Shown here in pieces: positions 7,351 through 16,420 of a DNA stretch of 64,000 nucleotides; the stretch's first letter is position 1; each line of letters starts with the position of its first letter. The stretch spans positions 83,911-147,910 of the forward strand of contig CANBCZ010000001.1 in the NCBI GenBank assembly GCA_947367255.1, read 5' to 3'. Made by a program: the position numbers and the translations under genes. Source of the DNA: an uncultured Alistipes sp. (GTDB lineage Bacteria > Bacteroidota > Bacteroidia > Bacteroidales > Rikenellaceae). The notes under the pieces are model-generated. The model made no database searches. It was given only the letters and a program-made list of their open reading frames with translations, and was not told the origin of the DNA.

Positions 7351-10104
7351 ATGAAACGACTATTCTCACTCATATTGCTGCTCTTTTTCTTGGCACTGCC
7401 TGTTTTTGCACAGAAGAATAAGCAACTGCCGGAGGCTATGCTCACTCCTACAAAGAGCTTTGCACAGACCCTCTCCGAGAGCTACGACCTCTTCTATCGC
7501 AGCGGAGGAGTCTTCGAGAAACTCTACTTGATGACCGATAAACCCTACTACAGCGCCGGTGAGACCCTCTACCTGAGCGGTTATCTTGTCCACGCCACGC
7601 TGCTTACGCGCAACTCGGCATCCCGTTATGTCTATGCCGAGCTGATCACCCCTGAGGGACAGCTCGTAGAGCGAATAAAGATTGATGCCACTCAAGGTCA
7701 GTTTATCGGCACCTTTGCCCTCAATGCCCGCCTCACTTCGGGTCGTTATACCATTCGTGCATATACCCGCTGGATGACCAACTTCGATATGGGTTATCTC
7801 TTCACGCGCGAAATATATATAGGTAACTATATCGACGATGCCATCCTCACCTCTGTAAAGTATACTGTCGAGAGCAACGGAACCGTTACGGGTCGCCTCC
7901 GCATCTCCGACCAATTCTCGCTGCCTATAGTCTCTACGCCTGTGCGTTACAGACTTGTCGTGGGCGGCAGATCGCGTTCGCACCAGAGTCGCACAGACCA
8001 GAATGGCGAGATCCGCTTCAACTTCAAGCCGTCGGAGGATCCGAACGACTGTATAGAGGTTCGCGTGCACGCCAATAGCCGCGACCTGCAGCGATATATA
8101 CAGATGCCGTCATTCTCTGACGAGTACCATGTCCACTTCTGCCCTGAGGGAGGTAACCTTGTTGGCGGTATTGCGCAGGTTATCGCCTTTAAGGCGCTGA
8201 GTGCTAATGGCAAGAGTTGTGAGGTCAAGGGCGAGCTCTTCAGCTCAAAGGGGGAGCATATCGCCACACTTGCTACCGAACATCGCGGTATGGGTCGTTT
8301 TGTTATGCGTCCTACAGTCGGCGAGAGCTACTATGCCGAGTTCTCATCTGCATCGGGCATTACCCGTCGTTTCGATCTGCCGCAGGTGGAGAGTGCAGGT
8401 GTTGCGCTGAGAGTTATGCGTCAGGCAGATAGGTATATGGCGCTTGTGCAGTCATCGGGTGTAGATATATCGAACTATGCGGCAGTTATCCACTCGCGTG
8501 GTGCTGTGGTAGGTGTTGTGGAGGATCTGCAGCGCCCGATAAAGATATTCAATCGCGAGCTCTTGGACGGTATCGCGCAGATATCTGTTGTTGAGAAGAG
8601 CAGTAATACGGTTGTTGCCGAGCGACTCTTCTTTGTTCGCAATGGCTGCTATGCACAGGCTGCAATTACTAAAAATCGTGAGCGTTACAACTGCCGCCAG
8701 CATGTTAATATGGATATTGCCGTCACCGACTCGCAGGGTCGTGCCGCATCGGGTAACTTCTCGATGACCGTTACTGACGCCTCTGTCGTTGAGCGCAGCG
8801 AGGAGAACGAGAATATCCTCTCCTATATGTTGCTCTCCTCAGATTTGAGGGGCGAGGTAGAGGATCCGGGCAGCTACTTTGTAGATAATAACCAAAAGAC
8901 GCTCGACAATCTCGACCTTGTGATGATGACCAATGGCTGGCGTCGTTATGAGCTGCAGAGTGTGCTTGCCGGCGAACTGCCACGAATTATTACCCCTATG
9001 GAGGAGTCGGAGCGCGTGCGCGGTTCGGTCTTCGGACTTATCGGTAAGGCGAAAAAGCCGAGTGTGGTGCTGATGAACCCAAAGACTATGCAGGTCGAGC
9101 AGTTTGAGTTGAGCGAGTATAACAACTTTATTATCGCCGGTCTGGACTGCAAGGAGGATACGCAGTATATCATTCAGGCGCTCAACAAGAAGGGTCGCGA
9201 TAAGACGGTGCGTATCGAGATTGAGACCGAGAACTTCCCTGTCATCACCTCGTCACACCTGCGCGAACACTACCTCTCGCCGGCAATGCCTATCCCGTCG
9301 GCATTCCTTACAAGAGCCAAGGAGCGCTACTTCAACGAGGGTGGCGAGCGCGTGGTAGATATTGAGGAGATTGTCATTATGGCACGCCGCAGAAGCTCCT
9401 CATTCTTTGCTACATCTACTGCAGGAAGTATGCTGCATGGCGATCTGTCGCGCTTTGCAACGGTATACGATGCTCTGGCAACCTTCAAGGAGCTCGAGGT
9501 GGTCGGTACTATGGTTACCACAAAGCAGCACTACGCCGCACGAGATGTACGCGTGGCATTTGAGGAGACCTTTGACAATACCGACGAGAGTAATAGCGAT
9601 ATGGCATTTCTGCAGACCGTGCCATCTGTCGAGCAGGATGTAAATGTTCCGGATGTATATATCAACGGAAACCTCGCCGATATCTCCGACTTGGGCGACT
9701 ACGATACAAAATATGTCGAGCGACTCTCCTTTGCCGATGGTCGCGCTGCCACTATGCTCGGTCTGCCGGCAGGTCAGGGCGCAATTCTTATGGAGGTGAG
9801 CAAAGAGGGTATGGTCTATACCACCGACTCGGACGCTATGGCGCGCATCCTTGTTCGCGGTAGCCATAAACCTGCGGAGTTCTTCAAACCGAAGTACTCT
9901 ACCGCTGCCGAACTCTATAACAGCAATAAGGATATGCGCTCTACAATCGCGTGGGAGCCTCTCCTGCGCCCCGCAGCAGATGGTAAAATCGCCGTGGACT
10001 TCTATACCGCCGACCGCAGCGGACTCTATGATGTGATTATTGAGGGTGTGACTGATGGGGGAGAGTTATTGTATAGTCATACCCAAATCGAAGTGAGAAA
10101 GTAA
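7351..10104 (+). CDS. Large exported MG2 (alpha-2-macroglobulin-like) protein with a degenerate plug-like region
   Basis: The 917-residue protein has a signal peptide (residues 1-20). An MG2-type macroglobulin domain opens with EKLYLMTDKPYYSAGETLYLSGYL-like sequence at about 57, typical of Bacteroidetes surface proteins that start this way. Further beta-sandwich repeats follow, including the recurring CPEGGNLV block at about 268. Near residues 670-840 there is a TonB-plug-like region (IEEIVIMARR, then VYINGNLADISDLG and VERLSFADGRAA), but no barrel follows. No thioester motif is visible. The protein is probably anchored at or translocated across the outer membrane; its role is unknown. Its last codons form one arm of the F3 hairpin. 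Confidence 0.7.
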   Translation: MKRLFSLILLLFFLALPVFAQKNKQLPEAMLTPTKSFAQTLSESYDLFYRSGGVFEKLYLMTDKPYYSAGETLYLSGYLVHATLLTRNSASRYVYAELITPEGQLVERIKIDATQGQFIGTFALNARLTSGRYTIRAYTRWMTNFDMGYLFTREIYIGNYIDDAILTSVKYTVESNGTVTGRLRISDQFSLPIVSTPVRYRLVVGGRSRSHQSRTDQNGEIRFNFKPSEDPNDCIEVRVHANSRDLQRYIQMPSFSDEYHVHFCPEGGNLVGGIAQVIAFKALSANGKSCEVKGELFSSKGEHIATLATEHRGMGRFVMRPTVGESYYAEFSSASGITRRFDLPQVESAGVALRVMRQADRYMALVQSSGVDISNYAAVIHSRGAVVGVVEDLQRPIKIFNRELLDGIAQISVVEKSSNTVVAERLFFVRNGCYAQAAITKNRERYNCRQHVNMDIAVTDSQGRAASGNFSMTVTDASVVERSEENENILSYMLLSSDLRGEVEDPGSYFVDNNQKTLDNLDLVMMTNGWRRYELQSVLAGELPRIITPMEESERVRGSVFGLIGKAKKPSVVLMNPKTMQVEQFELSEYNNFIIAGLDCKEDTQYIIQALNKKGRDKTVRIEIETENFPVITSSHLREHYLSPAMPIPSAFLTRAKERYFNEGGERVVDIEEIVIMARRRSSSFFATSTAGSMLHGDLSRFATVYDALATFKELEVVGTMVTTKQHYAARDVRVAFEETFDNTDESNSDMAFLQTVPSVEQDVNVPDVYINGNLADISDLGDYDTKYVERLSFADGRAATMLGLPAGQGAILMEVSKEGMVYTTDSDAMARILVRGSHKPAEFFKPKYSTAAELYNSNKDMRSTIAWEPLLRPAADGKIAVDFYTADRSGLYDVIIEGVTDGGELLYSHTQIEVRK

Positions 10105-10217
10105 AGAAAAAGCGAATTTCTTCGTTACGCTTGTGCTCGAAATCCTCATTTACGTCTGAGTAAACTCCGGTTTCTCGCACTGCGCAAGCCTTGAAATTCA
10201 TCTTTTTCTTTACTTTC
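10097..10217 (+). repeat. F3 palindromic element, copy 1 (overlaps the stop codon)
   Basis: A 16-bp perfect outer stem, GAAAGTAAAGAAAAAG at 10097-10112 with its complement at 10202-10217, includes the last codons and the TAA stop (10102-10104) of the upstream gene. Inside are a GAATTTC/GAAATTC stem, the conserved junction CGTTACGC...GCAAGCCTTGAAA, and an apical hairpin TCATTTAC/GTAAACTCC. The same junction recurs at 30215-30338. Confidence 0.8.
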
Positions 10218-10280
10218 TTGTGCAACTTGAGTAGCTCTTGTTATACAGATTATTGCTGTTGGCTAATGGCTAAAAGCAAG

Positions 10281-10312
10281 CAAAAAAATCCCGAGTCATC
10301 AGACCCGGGATT
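10281..10312 (-). terminator. Intrinsic terminator of rpsA
   Basis: The hairpin AATCCCGGG/CTCGGGATT on the minus strand is followed by a run of T. It lies 22 nt after the rpsA stop codon. Confidence 0.85.
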
Positions 10313-10333
10313 CGTTTATATGTGTAGCAAATA

Positions 10334-12115
10334 CTACTTCTTCTCGAGCTGAGCCTTGAGCTCTGCAAGACCTGCGATGTCACCGAGAGTAGTCTTCTCT
10401 ACAGACTGCTGGATCTTCTTTACAGAAGACTTTGTAGCGTCTGCAGCTGCCTTGCGCTCTGCCTTCTCAGCAGCAGCCTCTGCACGACGAGCCTCCTCGA
10501 AAAGACGGCTGTGTGAAAGGGTGATGCGCTTTGTAGCCTTAGAGAAGTCGATAACCTTGAACTCTGCAGTCTCACCTGCCTTAAGAGTAGTGCCATCCTC
10601 CTTAACGAGCTGCTTTGCAGGAGCGAAGCCCTCTACATTCTCAGCAAGTGTTACGATAGCGCCCTTCTCAGTTACCTCAGCGATAGTACCGTTGTGAACA
10701 GTATCTACTGCGAACTGCTGCTCGATAGCGTTCCATGGGTTCTCCTCGAGCTGCTTGTGACCAAGGCTGAGACGACGGTTCTCCTTGTCGATCTCGAGAA
10801 CTACTACCTCGATATCTGCACCTACAGAGGTGAACTCGTTTGGATGCTTAACCTTCTTAGTCCAAGAGAGGTCAGAGATGTGGATAAGACCATCGATACC
10901 CTCCTCAATCTCTACGAATACACCGAAGTTAGTGAAGTTGCGAACCTTTGCAGTGCACTTTGTGCCTACAGGATACTTAGTCTCGATGTTCTCCCATGGA
11001 TCAGCAGTGAGCTGCTTGATACCGAGTGACATCTTGCGCTCCTCGCGGTCGAGGGTAAGAACTACAGCCTCGATCTGGTCGCCAACCTTCATGAAGTCCT
11101 GTGCAGAACGGAGGTGCTGGCTCCAAGACATCTCAGAAACGTGGATAAGACCCTCTACACCTGCAGCGATCTCTACGAATGCGCCGTAGTCAGCCATAAC
11201 AACAACCTTACCGGTTACCTTGTCACCAACCTTGAGGTTAGCGTCGAGTGACTCCCAAGGGTGTGGAGTGAGCTGCTTGAGACCGAGTGCGATACGCTTC
11301 TTGCTGTCATCGAAGTCGAGGATAACAACGTTGAGCTTCTGGTCGAGAGCAACAACCTCCTCTGGGTGGCTTACGCGGCCCCAAGAGAGGTCAGTGATGT
11401 GGATAAGACCATCTACGCCACCGAGGTCGATGAATACACCGTAGGTAGTGATGTTCTTAACAGTACCCTCAAGGATCTGACCCTTCTCGAGCTTAGACAT
11501 GATAACCTGCTTCTGTGCCTCGAGCTCTGCCTCGATAAGAGCCTTGTGAGATACAACAACGTTACGGAACTCCTGGTTGATCTTAACAACCTTGAACTCC
11601 ATAGTCTTATCAACATATACGTCGTAGTCGCGAATAGGCTTAACGTCAATCTGCGAACCTGGAAGGAATGCCTCGATGCCGAATACATCAACGATCATAC
11701 CGCCCTTAGTGCGGCACTTAACATAACCCTTGATGATCTCGTCCTTCTCCAGAGCCTCATTAACACGATCCCAGCTCTTGAGCTGACGAGCCTTCTTGTG
11801 AGAGAGGATGAGCTGACCGCCCTTGTCCTCTACAGACTCTACATAAACCTCTACCTTGTCGCCAACCTGCAGCTCAGAGTTGTAACGGAACTCAGATGCT
11901 GTGATAACGCCCTCGCTCTTGTAGCCGATGTTTACGATTACCTCGCGCTTGTTGATCTCGGTAACGGTACCCTCTACGGTCTCACCTACAGCGATGTTTG
12001 ACATGGTGTTGTCGTACTGCGCTGCGATCTCCTCCTTAGAAACAGGGTAAAGACCAAGCTCGCTCTCAAACGCTGCCCAATCGAAATTCTCGTTTGCTAC
12101 TTTAATGTTTTCCAT
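10334..12115 (-). CDS. rpsA: 30S ribosomal protein S1
   Basis: The 593-residue protein contains six consecutive S1/OB-fold RNA-binding repeats, beginning near residues 40, 125, 210, 300, 385 and 470. Hallmarks such as GVFIDLGGVDGLIHITDLSW, GAFVEIAAGVEGLIHVSEMSW and GVFVEIEEGIDGLIHISDLSW are plain, and the less conserved first and last repeats are also visible. S1 recruits mRNA to the 30S subunit. In Bacteroidetes, Shine-Dalgarno sequences are mostly absent, so S1 is thought to matter more for start selection. A charged Ala/Lys/Glu-rich tail of about 50 residues ends the protein. It is monocistronic, with its own promoter and terminator. Confidence 0.97.
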   Translation of the reverse strand: MENIKVANENFDWAAFESELGLYPVSKEEIAAQYDNTMSNIAVGETVEGTVTEINKREVIVNIGYKSEGVITASEFRYNSELQVGDKVEVYVESVEDKGGQLILSHKKARQLKSWDRVNEALEKDEIIKGYVKCRTKGGMIVDVFGIEAFLPGSQIDVKPIRDYDVYVDKTMEFKVVKINQEFRNVVVSHKALIEAELEAQKQVIMSKLEKGQILEGTVKNITTYGVFIDLGGVDGLIHITDLSWGRVSHPEEVVALDQKLNVVILDFDDSKKRIALGLKQLTPHPWESLDANLKVGDKVTGKVVVMADYGAFVEIAAGVEGLIHVSEMSWSQHLRSAQDFMKVGDQIEAVVLTLDREERKMSLGIKQLTADPWENIETKYPVGTKCTAKVRNFTNFGVFVEIEEGIDGLIHISDLSWTKKVKHPNEFTSVGADIEVVVLEIDKENRRLSLGHKQLEENPWNAIEQQFAVDTVHNGTIAEVTEKGAIVTLAENVEGFAPAKQLVKEDGTTLKAGETAEFKVIDFSKATKRITLSHSRLFEEARRAEAAAEKAERKAAADATKSSVKKIQQSVEKTTLGDIAGLAELKAQLEKK

Positions 12116-12204
12116 TTGTTAAATTTTGCGATACAATCGCCCGTTAAAAGTTAAAAATTAGTTATTAAATGAATCCGCACATGCGTATGTGCACGTACGG
12201 ACCG

Positions 12205-12236
12205 CAAAGGTATGTATAAAAAATCGAACTGCCAAA
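12205..12236 (-). promoter_or_regulatory. Promoter of rpsA
   Basis: On the minus strand TTTG (12233-12236) and TACCTTTG (12205-12212) are 20 bp apart. A GCACATGCGTATGTGC palindrome lies just downstream in the leader (about 12178-12193). The leader is about 85 nt. Confidence 0.8.
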
Positions 12237-12305
12237 TATTTGACGGATAAATATTTGTAACAATGTTGTTTAGAGGGATTTACCTCCAATAGTCGTCCTG
12301 TACCA

Positions 12306-12428
12306 TTTGTCGTCAAAGGGTGTTAGAGATGGTATCTCGTGAAAATATCCCCGGATGGGACATACTGAGCGTATTTCCCATTCGGGGATATGAGCGATGT
12401 GCCATATATGACACCTTTTCACGACAAA
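12306..12428 (-). repeat. F1 palindromic element, copy 4 (3' of frr)
   Basis: Read on the minus strand, it begins directly after the frr stop as TTTGTCGTGAAAAGG and ends CCCTTTGACGACAAA. The central stem ATCCCCGAATGGG/CCCATCCGGGGAT has an ATAC-GCTCA-GTAT apex, again a compensated variant of the GTAC/GTAC pair. Confidence 0.88.
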
Positions 12429-12986
12429 TTATACGGTCATAATCTCTTTCTCCTTCTTCTCAAACGCCGCATCAACCATCTTGCTGTACTTCTCGAGCAG
12501 CTTCTGAGCCTGGCTCTCGCCATCCTTACTCTCATCCTCAGGCATACCCTCTTTTACAGCCTTCTTGAACGCCTCCACAGCGTCACGACGAGCATTTCGC
12601 AGTGAGATACGGGCATTCTCAACCTCGCCCTTAGACTGCTTTACAAGCTCCTTACGACGCTCCTCTGTAAGTGGCGGAATAGAGAGACGGATGTGCTCAC
12701 CGTTGTTCGATGGGGTAAGACCGATGTTTGAGTCGAGAATAGCCTTCTCGATAGCACGAATCATATTCTTATCCCATGGCTGGATAAGGATGGTCTTTGC
12801 ATCGGGAACGGTCACACTTGCTACGCCCGACACTGGGGTCTGTGAACCGTAGTAGTCCACGAAAACGCCGTTGAGTACATTTGTTGAAGCCTTACCTGCG
12901 CGGATGTTGAGCAGGGTCTCCTCCAAGAAATCTACAGCCTTCTGCATTCTTGCAGAGGCATCTGCCAAAATAGTCTTAGAATCCAT
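12429..12986 (-). CDS. frr: Ribosome recycling factor
   Basis: The 185-residue protein is full length for RRF, which with EF-G splits the post-termination 70S ribosome. The conserved N-terminal helix (RMQKAVDFLEETLLNIRAGKAS), domain II (VPDAKTILIQPWDKNMIRAIEKAI) and the C-terminal helices (RLSIPPLTEERRKELVKQSK, ISLRNARRDA) are all present. It is the last gene of a pyrH-thioredoxin-frr operon, 21 nt after the thioredoxin gene. The F1 element begins at its stop codon. Confidence 0.97.
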   Translation of the reverse strand: MDSKTILADASARMQKAVDFLEETLLNIRAGKASTNVLNGVFVDYYGSQTPVSGVASVTVPDAKTILIQPWDKNMIRAIEKAILDSNIGLTPSNNGEHIRLSIPPLTEERRKELVKQSKGEVENARISLRNARRDAVEAFKKAVKEGMPEDESKDGESQAQKLLEKYSKMVDAAFEKKEKEIMTV

Positions 12987-13007
12987 TGTTACTGTTATTT
13001 TTTGTTT

Positions 13008-13613
13008 CTACTTATTGTTGTTCAGGGTCTTTTCGATAGTCTTTATAAGGTGCTCAAACTCAGCCTTGTCGTAGCCGATGCTTGCAAGGATAACCTTTCC
13101 GTCGGCACCGATAAGGAAGTTGCGCGGGATGTAGTTCTTCGCATAGCGATGGAAGATCTTCTGATCTGGGTCAAGACCCATCGGGAAGGTGTAACCCATA
13201 CGCTTGCGGAAGGCGGCAACAGTCTGTAACTCCTCGCCACGAGAGATTGGCAGGAATACGAAATCCTTGCCCGCAAAACGGTCGATAATATCTGCCTGTA
13301 CCCTTGTCAGCTCCTCACGACACGGAGGACACCATGTCGCCCAGAAGTTCACAAGCACCACCTTGCCGCGCAGATCCGAAAGACGAACGCTCTTGCCGTC
13401 AAACATCTCTACGACAAAATCGGGTGCCTCCATACCCTCCTTGACAATTGTCGAGGCATCTATCTGCTCCTGTGTCTGTGGCTCGGCAGCAGCAGACGGC
13501 TCAGCCTTCGCATCGGTTGGGTTCCAGAAGAGAAGCACCGCTACAATGGCAAGCGTTACAACAAGCATAAGGATAAGGGTCAGGTTGCTCTTTTTTTGTC
13601 TACGAGTTTTCAT
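13008..13613 (-). CDS. TlpA/ResA-type membrane-anchored thioredoxin
   Basis: The 201-residue protein has a basic N-terminus and one membrane segment (about residues 11-30), then a linker and a thioredoxin-fold domain. The active site WCPPC has Cys95 and Cys98, and the cis-Pro region is IPRNFLIGADG. It is probably a periplasmic thiol-disulfide reductase anchored in the inner membrane. Its place between pyrH and frr, which are adjacent in many bacteria, is unusual. Gaps of 17 nt and 21 nt imply one operon. Partner proteins cannot be named. Confidence 0.88.
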   Translation of the reverse strand: MKTRRQKKSNLTLILMLVVTLAIVAVLLFWNPTDAKAEPSAAAEPQTQEQIDASTIVKEGMEAPDFVVEMFDGKSVRLSDLRGKVVLVNFWATWCPPCREELTRVQADIIDRFAGKDFVFLPISRGEELQTVAAFRKRMGYTFPMGLDPDQKIFHRYAKNYIPRNFLIGADGKVILASIGYDKAEFEHLIKTIEKTLNNNK

Positions 13614-13630
13614 AACTACTTGTTTATTAG

Positions 13631-14338
13631 TTATTTGTGTACTAAGGTGCCGATGTTCTCACCCTGCAATACCTTCATCAGATTACCCTCGGTATCCATA
13701 TCGAATACGATGATGTTCAGACCATTCTCCTTGCAGAGTGTAAAGGCTGTCATATCCATAATCTTGAGGTTGCGGGTGTAGACCTCGTCAAATGTAATTG
13801 TGTCGAACTTTGTCGCTGTAGGGTCCTTCTCCGGATCGGCAGTGTATATGCCGTCTACGCGAGTGCCCTTGAAAAATCCGTCAGCTTCAATCTCTATGCC
13901 ACGCAGCGCCGAAGCGGTATCTGTCGAGAAGTACGGGTTGGATGTTCCACCACCGATAATCACTACATAACCTGCGTTGAGATACTCGAGAGCCTTGTCC
14001 TTTGAGTAGTACTCGCCAATAGGCTCCATACGGATAGATGTGAGCACCTTGCACTTTACACCCTCATCGGCAAGCACCGCCTGCAGACCGAGGGAGTTGA
14101 TAATTGTCGCCAGCATACCCATCTGGTCGCCCTTCACGCGGTCAAAACCACGCTTTGCACCCTGCAAACCGCGGAATATGTTACCACCACCAATAACGAT
14201 ACCAATCTGCACGCCAAGCTCAGTCGCCTGCTTAATCTGTACCGCATAACTGCGCAACTGCTCCATCGAGATACCATACTTCTGCTCTCCCTGAAGTGAC
14301 TCACCACTGAGTTTCAATAAAATTCTCTTATACTGCAT
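13631..14338 (-). CDS. pyrH: UMP kinase
   Basis: The 235-residue hexameric bacterial-type UMP kinase phosphorylates UMP to UDP in the cytoplasm. It belongs to the amino-acid kinase superfamily. The N-terminal KRILLKLSGESLQG phosphate-binding segment, IVIGGGNIFRG, DQMGMLATIINSLGLQ and the FFKGTRVDGIYTADPEKDP segment are all conserved. Length is standard. It is the first gene of the pyrH-thioredoxin-frr operon, with a promoter candidate about 130 bp upstream. Confidence 0.97.
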   Translation of the reverse strand: MQYKRILLKLSGESLQGEQKYGISMEQLRSYAVQIKQATELGVQIGIVIGGGNIFRGLQGAKRGFDRVKGDQMGMLATIINSLGLQAVLADEGVKCKVLTSIRMEPIGEYYSKDKALEYLNAGYVVIIGGGTSNPYFSTDTASALRGIEIEADGFFKGTRVDGIYTADPEKDPTATKFDTITFDEVYTRNLKIMDMTAFTLCKENGLNIIVFDMDTEGNLMKVLQGENIGTLVHK

Positions 14339-14465
14339 ATCTTTTGTTTTGTTACTTCGTAACGCTGTTTGCCGTTGGCGGAATTTTAATATAAATACAT
14401 CTGCAAAGCAAATGGCTAAAGGCTACCGACCAATAACTTTGTACTATAATCTTCCAATAATACTA

Positions 14466-14473
14466 CAAATATA
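14466..14473 (-). promoter_or_regulatory. -7 box candidate for the pyrH operon
   Basis: The minus strand reads TATATTTG here, about 128 nt upstream of pyrH. I see no clear -33 element. The gap 14339-14615 also holds the promoter of the rightward gene and a short GTTACTTCGTAAC palindrome near 14351. Confidence 0.5.
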
Positions 14474-14543
14474 CGAAAAAAAATCGAAATCAATATATTT
14501 TCTCCTTTTTTCGGGGGCGTAATTAAAAAAAAGTTGTAAAGCG

Positions 14544-14574
14544 TTGCATGTTTCTGCATTTGTTGCTAACTTTG
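14544..14574 (+). promoter_or_regulatory. Promoter of the Sel1 protein gene
   Basis: TTG at 14544-14546 and TAACTTTG at 14567-14574 are separated by 20 bp. The ATG follows 41 nt later. Confidence 0.7.
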
Positions 14575-14615
14575 AACAACCATTGTAATAGGATGTAAAC
14601 CAAAACCTTACCGAT

Positions 14616-15575
14616 ATGAAAAGATTATTTGCATTTTTTGCTTTTGTCTCCATCTTTGCAACAAGTTTTGCTCAGAACACAACAACCGCAGACAAAGAGT
14701 TTGAAACTGCGATACAATATCTCAATAACGGAGATTACACCAATGCCTTCAAGCATCTGCTCATCTCTGCCAATCTTGGCAGTGCCCAAGGTCAATGTGG
14801 ATTGGGAGCCTGTTATATCGAGGGAAAGGGGACAACACAAAATCTAGCAGAGGGTATAAAGTATATCCGCAAGGCTGCAGATCAGAATTTAACTATTGCA
14901 CAAACCTATTTGGGTTCCTGTTACGCGAGCGGCAATGGAGTACCTCAACGCAACGATATGGCATTTTATTGGTTCAAGAAAGCTGCAGAACTGGGCGATG
15001 CCAAGGCTCAATACCTTACAGCGAAGTGTTACCAAACAGGCTGTGGTGTTACAGCACGTAACGACTTAGCCGAGGTATATTTCCGCCGTGCTACCGAGCA
15101 GGGACATATAGATGCAACAGCCTCTTTGGGATGTCTCTATTTTAACAGAAAGGAGTTCAATCTTGCTGTAATATATTTCAAGAAAGCAGCCGAGGCAGGA
15201 GATTGTTTAGCGCAATTAAATTTGGGTACTTGTCATTATGGAGGATTGGGTGCACCTAAAAACTATACAGCAGCAGTAGAGTGGTGGCAAAAGGCTGCAG
15301 ATCAAGGAGACGATGAGGCTCAGTGCAATTTGGCTAAGTGTTATAGAGACGGTATAGGCGTAAACAGAAATGCCGAAAAAGAGGCGTATTGGTATCGCAA
15401 GTCTGCAGAACAAGGCAATCCCGATGCACAGCACGGTTTGGCAACTTGTTACTACTACGGCAGAGGTGTCCCAAAAGACCATTACGAAGCCGGATATTGG
15501 TATCGCAAAGCAGCCAAGCAGGGTGATCAAGACGCTATAAAGATGCTGAAGCAACTTGGCGTTCCGCTCAATTAA
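14616..15575 (+). CDS. Secreted Sel1-like (SLR/TPR-type) repeat protein
   Basis: The 319-residue protein has a signal peptide (residues 1-20, ending SFAQ). About seven Sel1-like repeats follow, each near 36 residues with the pattern A..LG.CY..G.GV..N...A..W..KAA..G. The repeats start near residue 55 and run to the C-terminus. One repeat (around 165-200, SLGCLYFNRKEFNLAV) is shortened. Sel1 repeats form an alpha-helical solenoid for protein-protein contacts; the partner is unknown. It is monocistronic, with its own promoter and terminator. Confidence 0.85.
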   Translation: MKRLFAFFAFVSIFATSFAQNTTTADKEFETAIQYLNNGDYTNAFKHLLISANLGSAQGQCGLGACYIEGKGTTQNLAEGIKYIRKAADQNLTIAQTYLGSCYASGNGVPQRNDMAFYWFKKAAELGDAKAQYLTAKCYQTGCGVTARNDLAEVYFRRATEQGHIDATASLGCLYFNRKEFNLAVIYFKKAAEAGDCLAQLNLGTCHYGGLGAPKNYTAAVEWWQKAADQGDDEAQCNLAKCYRDGIGVNRNAEKEAYWYRKSAEQGNPDAQHGLATCYYYGRGVPKDHYEAGYWYRKAAKQGDQDAIKMLKQLGVPLN

Positions 15576-15591
15576 CGACATACAAAAAAGA

Positions 15592-15620
15592 GCTCCCGAA
15601 CAGCCTGCTCGGGAGTTTTT
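15592..15620 (+). terminator. Intrinsic terminator of the Sel1 gene
   Basis: The hairpin CTCCCGA/TCGGGAG is followed by TTTTTTATT. Confidence 0.85.
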
Positions 15621-15674
15621 TATTGCTTTTTACAAGGATAACATGCAAAAACAGATAAAAAATAGTATAGATAG

Positions 15675-15704
15675 TTGTTGTTTGATAAAAAGTTTGTATA
15701 TTTG
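15675..15704 (+). promoter_or_regulatory. Promoter of the rpmB-rpmG operon
   Basis: TTG at 15675-15677 and TATATTTG at 15697-15704 are 19 bp apart. The leader is about 45 nt. Confidence 0.75.
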
Positions 15705-15754
15705 CACGCTCTATGGGATAATCCCGTTGAGATAATTAAAAAAGTATTAACAAA

Positions 15755-15988
15755 ATGAAAGTTTGCGAAATCACAGGCAAGGTTGCGATTGTGGGTAACA
15801 ACGTTTCTCACTCGAACCACAAGACCAAGCGCAAGTTCAATCCAAACTTGAAGACTAAGCGTTTCTGGTCAGAGGAGGAGGGTCGCTGGATCACCTTGAA
15901 GGTATCAGCTGCCGGAATCAAAACAATTAACAAGAAGGGTCTTGCTGCTGCTCTTAAGAGCGCTGCTGCTCCAAAGAACATCTACTAA
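15755..15988 (+). CDS. rpmB: 50S ribosomal protein L28
   Basis: The 77-residue protein opens with [20 protein letters not shown] and has [17 protein letters not shown], the standard L28 sequence. Its C-terminus is the Lys/Ala-rich Bacteroidetes form. It is first in a ribosomal operon with rpmG (13 nt downstream) and a DUF4295 gene. Confidence 0.97.
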   Translation: MKVCEITGKVAIVGNNVSHSNHKTKRKFNPNLKTKRFWSEEEGRWITLKVSAAGIKTINKKGLAAALKSAAAPKNIY

Positions 15989-16001
15989 AATTTAAGGACA
16001 A

Positions 16002-16184
16002 ATGGCAAAGAAAGGTAACAGAGTTCAGGTGATCCTCGAGTGCACAGAGCAGAAGGAGAGCGGCGTACCAGGTATGTCACGTTACATCACCACCAAGAAC
16101 AAGAAGAACACCCCAGAGCGTCTCGAGCGCAAGAAGTACAATCCATACCTGAAGAAGGTAACAGTACACCGTGAAATTAAATAA
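16002..16184 (+). CDS. rpmG: 50S ribosomal protein L33
   Basis: The 60-residue L33 ([17 protein letters not shown]) has a single Cys in ILECTE and lacks the paired CxxC motifs, so it is the zinc-independent form. The C-terminal [20 protein letters not shown] segment is conserved. It is the second gene of the operon. Confidence 0.97.
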   Translation: MAKKGNRVQVILECTEQKESGVPGMSRYITTKNKKNTPERLERKKYNPYLKKVTVHREIK

Positions 16185-16196
16185 TTTTGTAGAGTT

Positions 16197-16346
16197 ATGG
16201 CAAAGAAAGCAGTTGCAACCCTTCGTACTGGTGTAGGTAAGCAGTTTACCAAGTGTATCAAGATGGTTAAGTCTGAGAAGACAGGTGCTTACATCTTCAA
16301 GGAGGCTATCGTACCGGTAGATCAGGTTGCGGAGTATATGAAGTAG
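16197..16346 (+). CDS. DUF4295 small basic protein (ribosome-operon associated)
   Basis: This is a 49-residue gene that begins MAKKAVATLRTGVGKQFTKC and ends VDQVAEYMK with TAG at 16344-16346. It starts 12 nt after rpmG. Small DUF4295 proteins are regularly found directly after rpmG in Bacteroidetes, which is the basis of the call. The high Lys content (8 of 49) fits an RNA- or ribosome-associated role, but the function is not known to me. Confidence 0.88.
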   Translation: MAKKAVATLRTGVGKQFTKCIKMVKSEKTGAYIFKEAIVPVDQVAEYMK

Positions 16347-16379
16347 GACTCCAATTTGATTTAAGAGCGCAGCTCTTAG

Positions 16380-16408
16380 AAAAGGCGGTAATTTTACCGC
16401 CTTTTTCT
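16380..16408 (+). terminator. Intrinsic terminator of the rpmB operon
   Basis: The hairpin AAAGGCGGTAA/TTACCGCCTTT is followed by TTCTTTTT. An AAGAGC-GCAGCTCTT palindrome lies just before it. Confidence 0.9.
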
Positions 16409-16420
16409 TTTTGCCGTGCA

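Noticed and set aside
11261..12001. Open frame of 246 codons antisense to rpsA
   Set aside because: Codon-bias shadow of the highly expressed rpsA gene; no promoter or recognisable protein.
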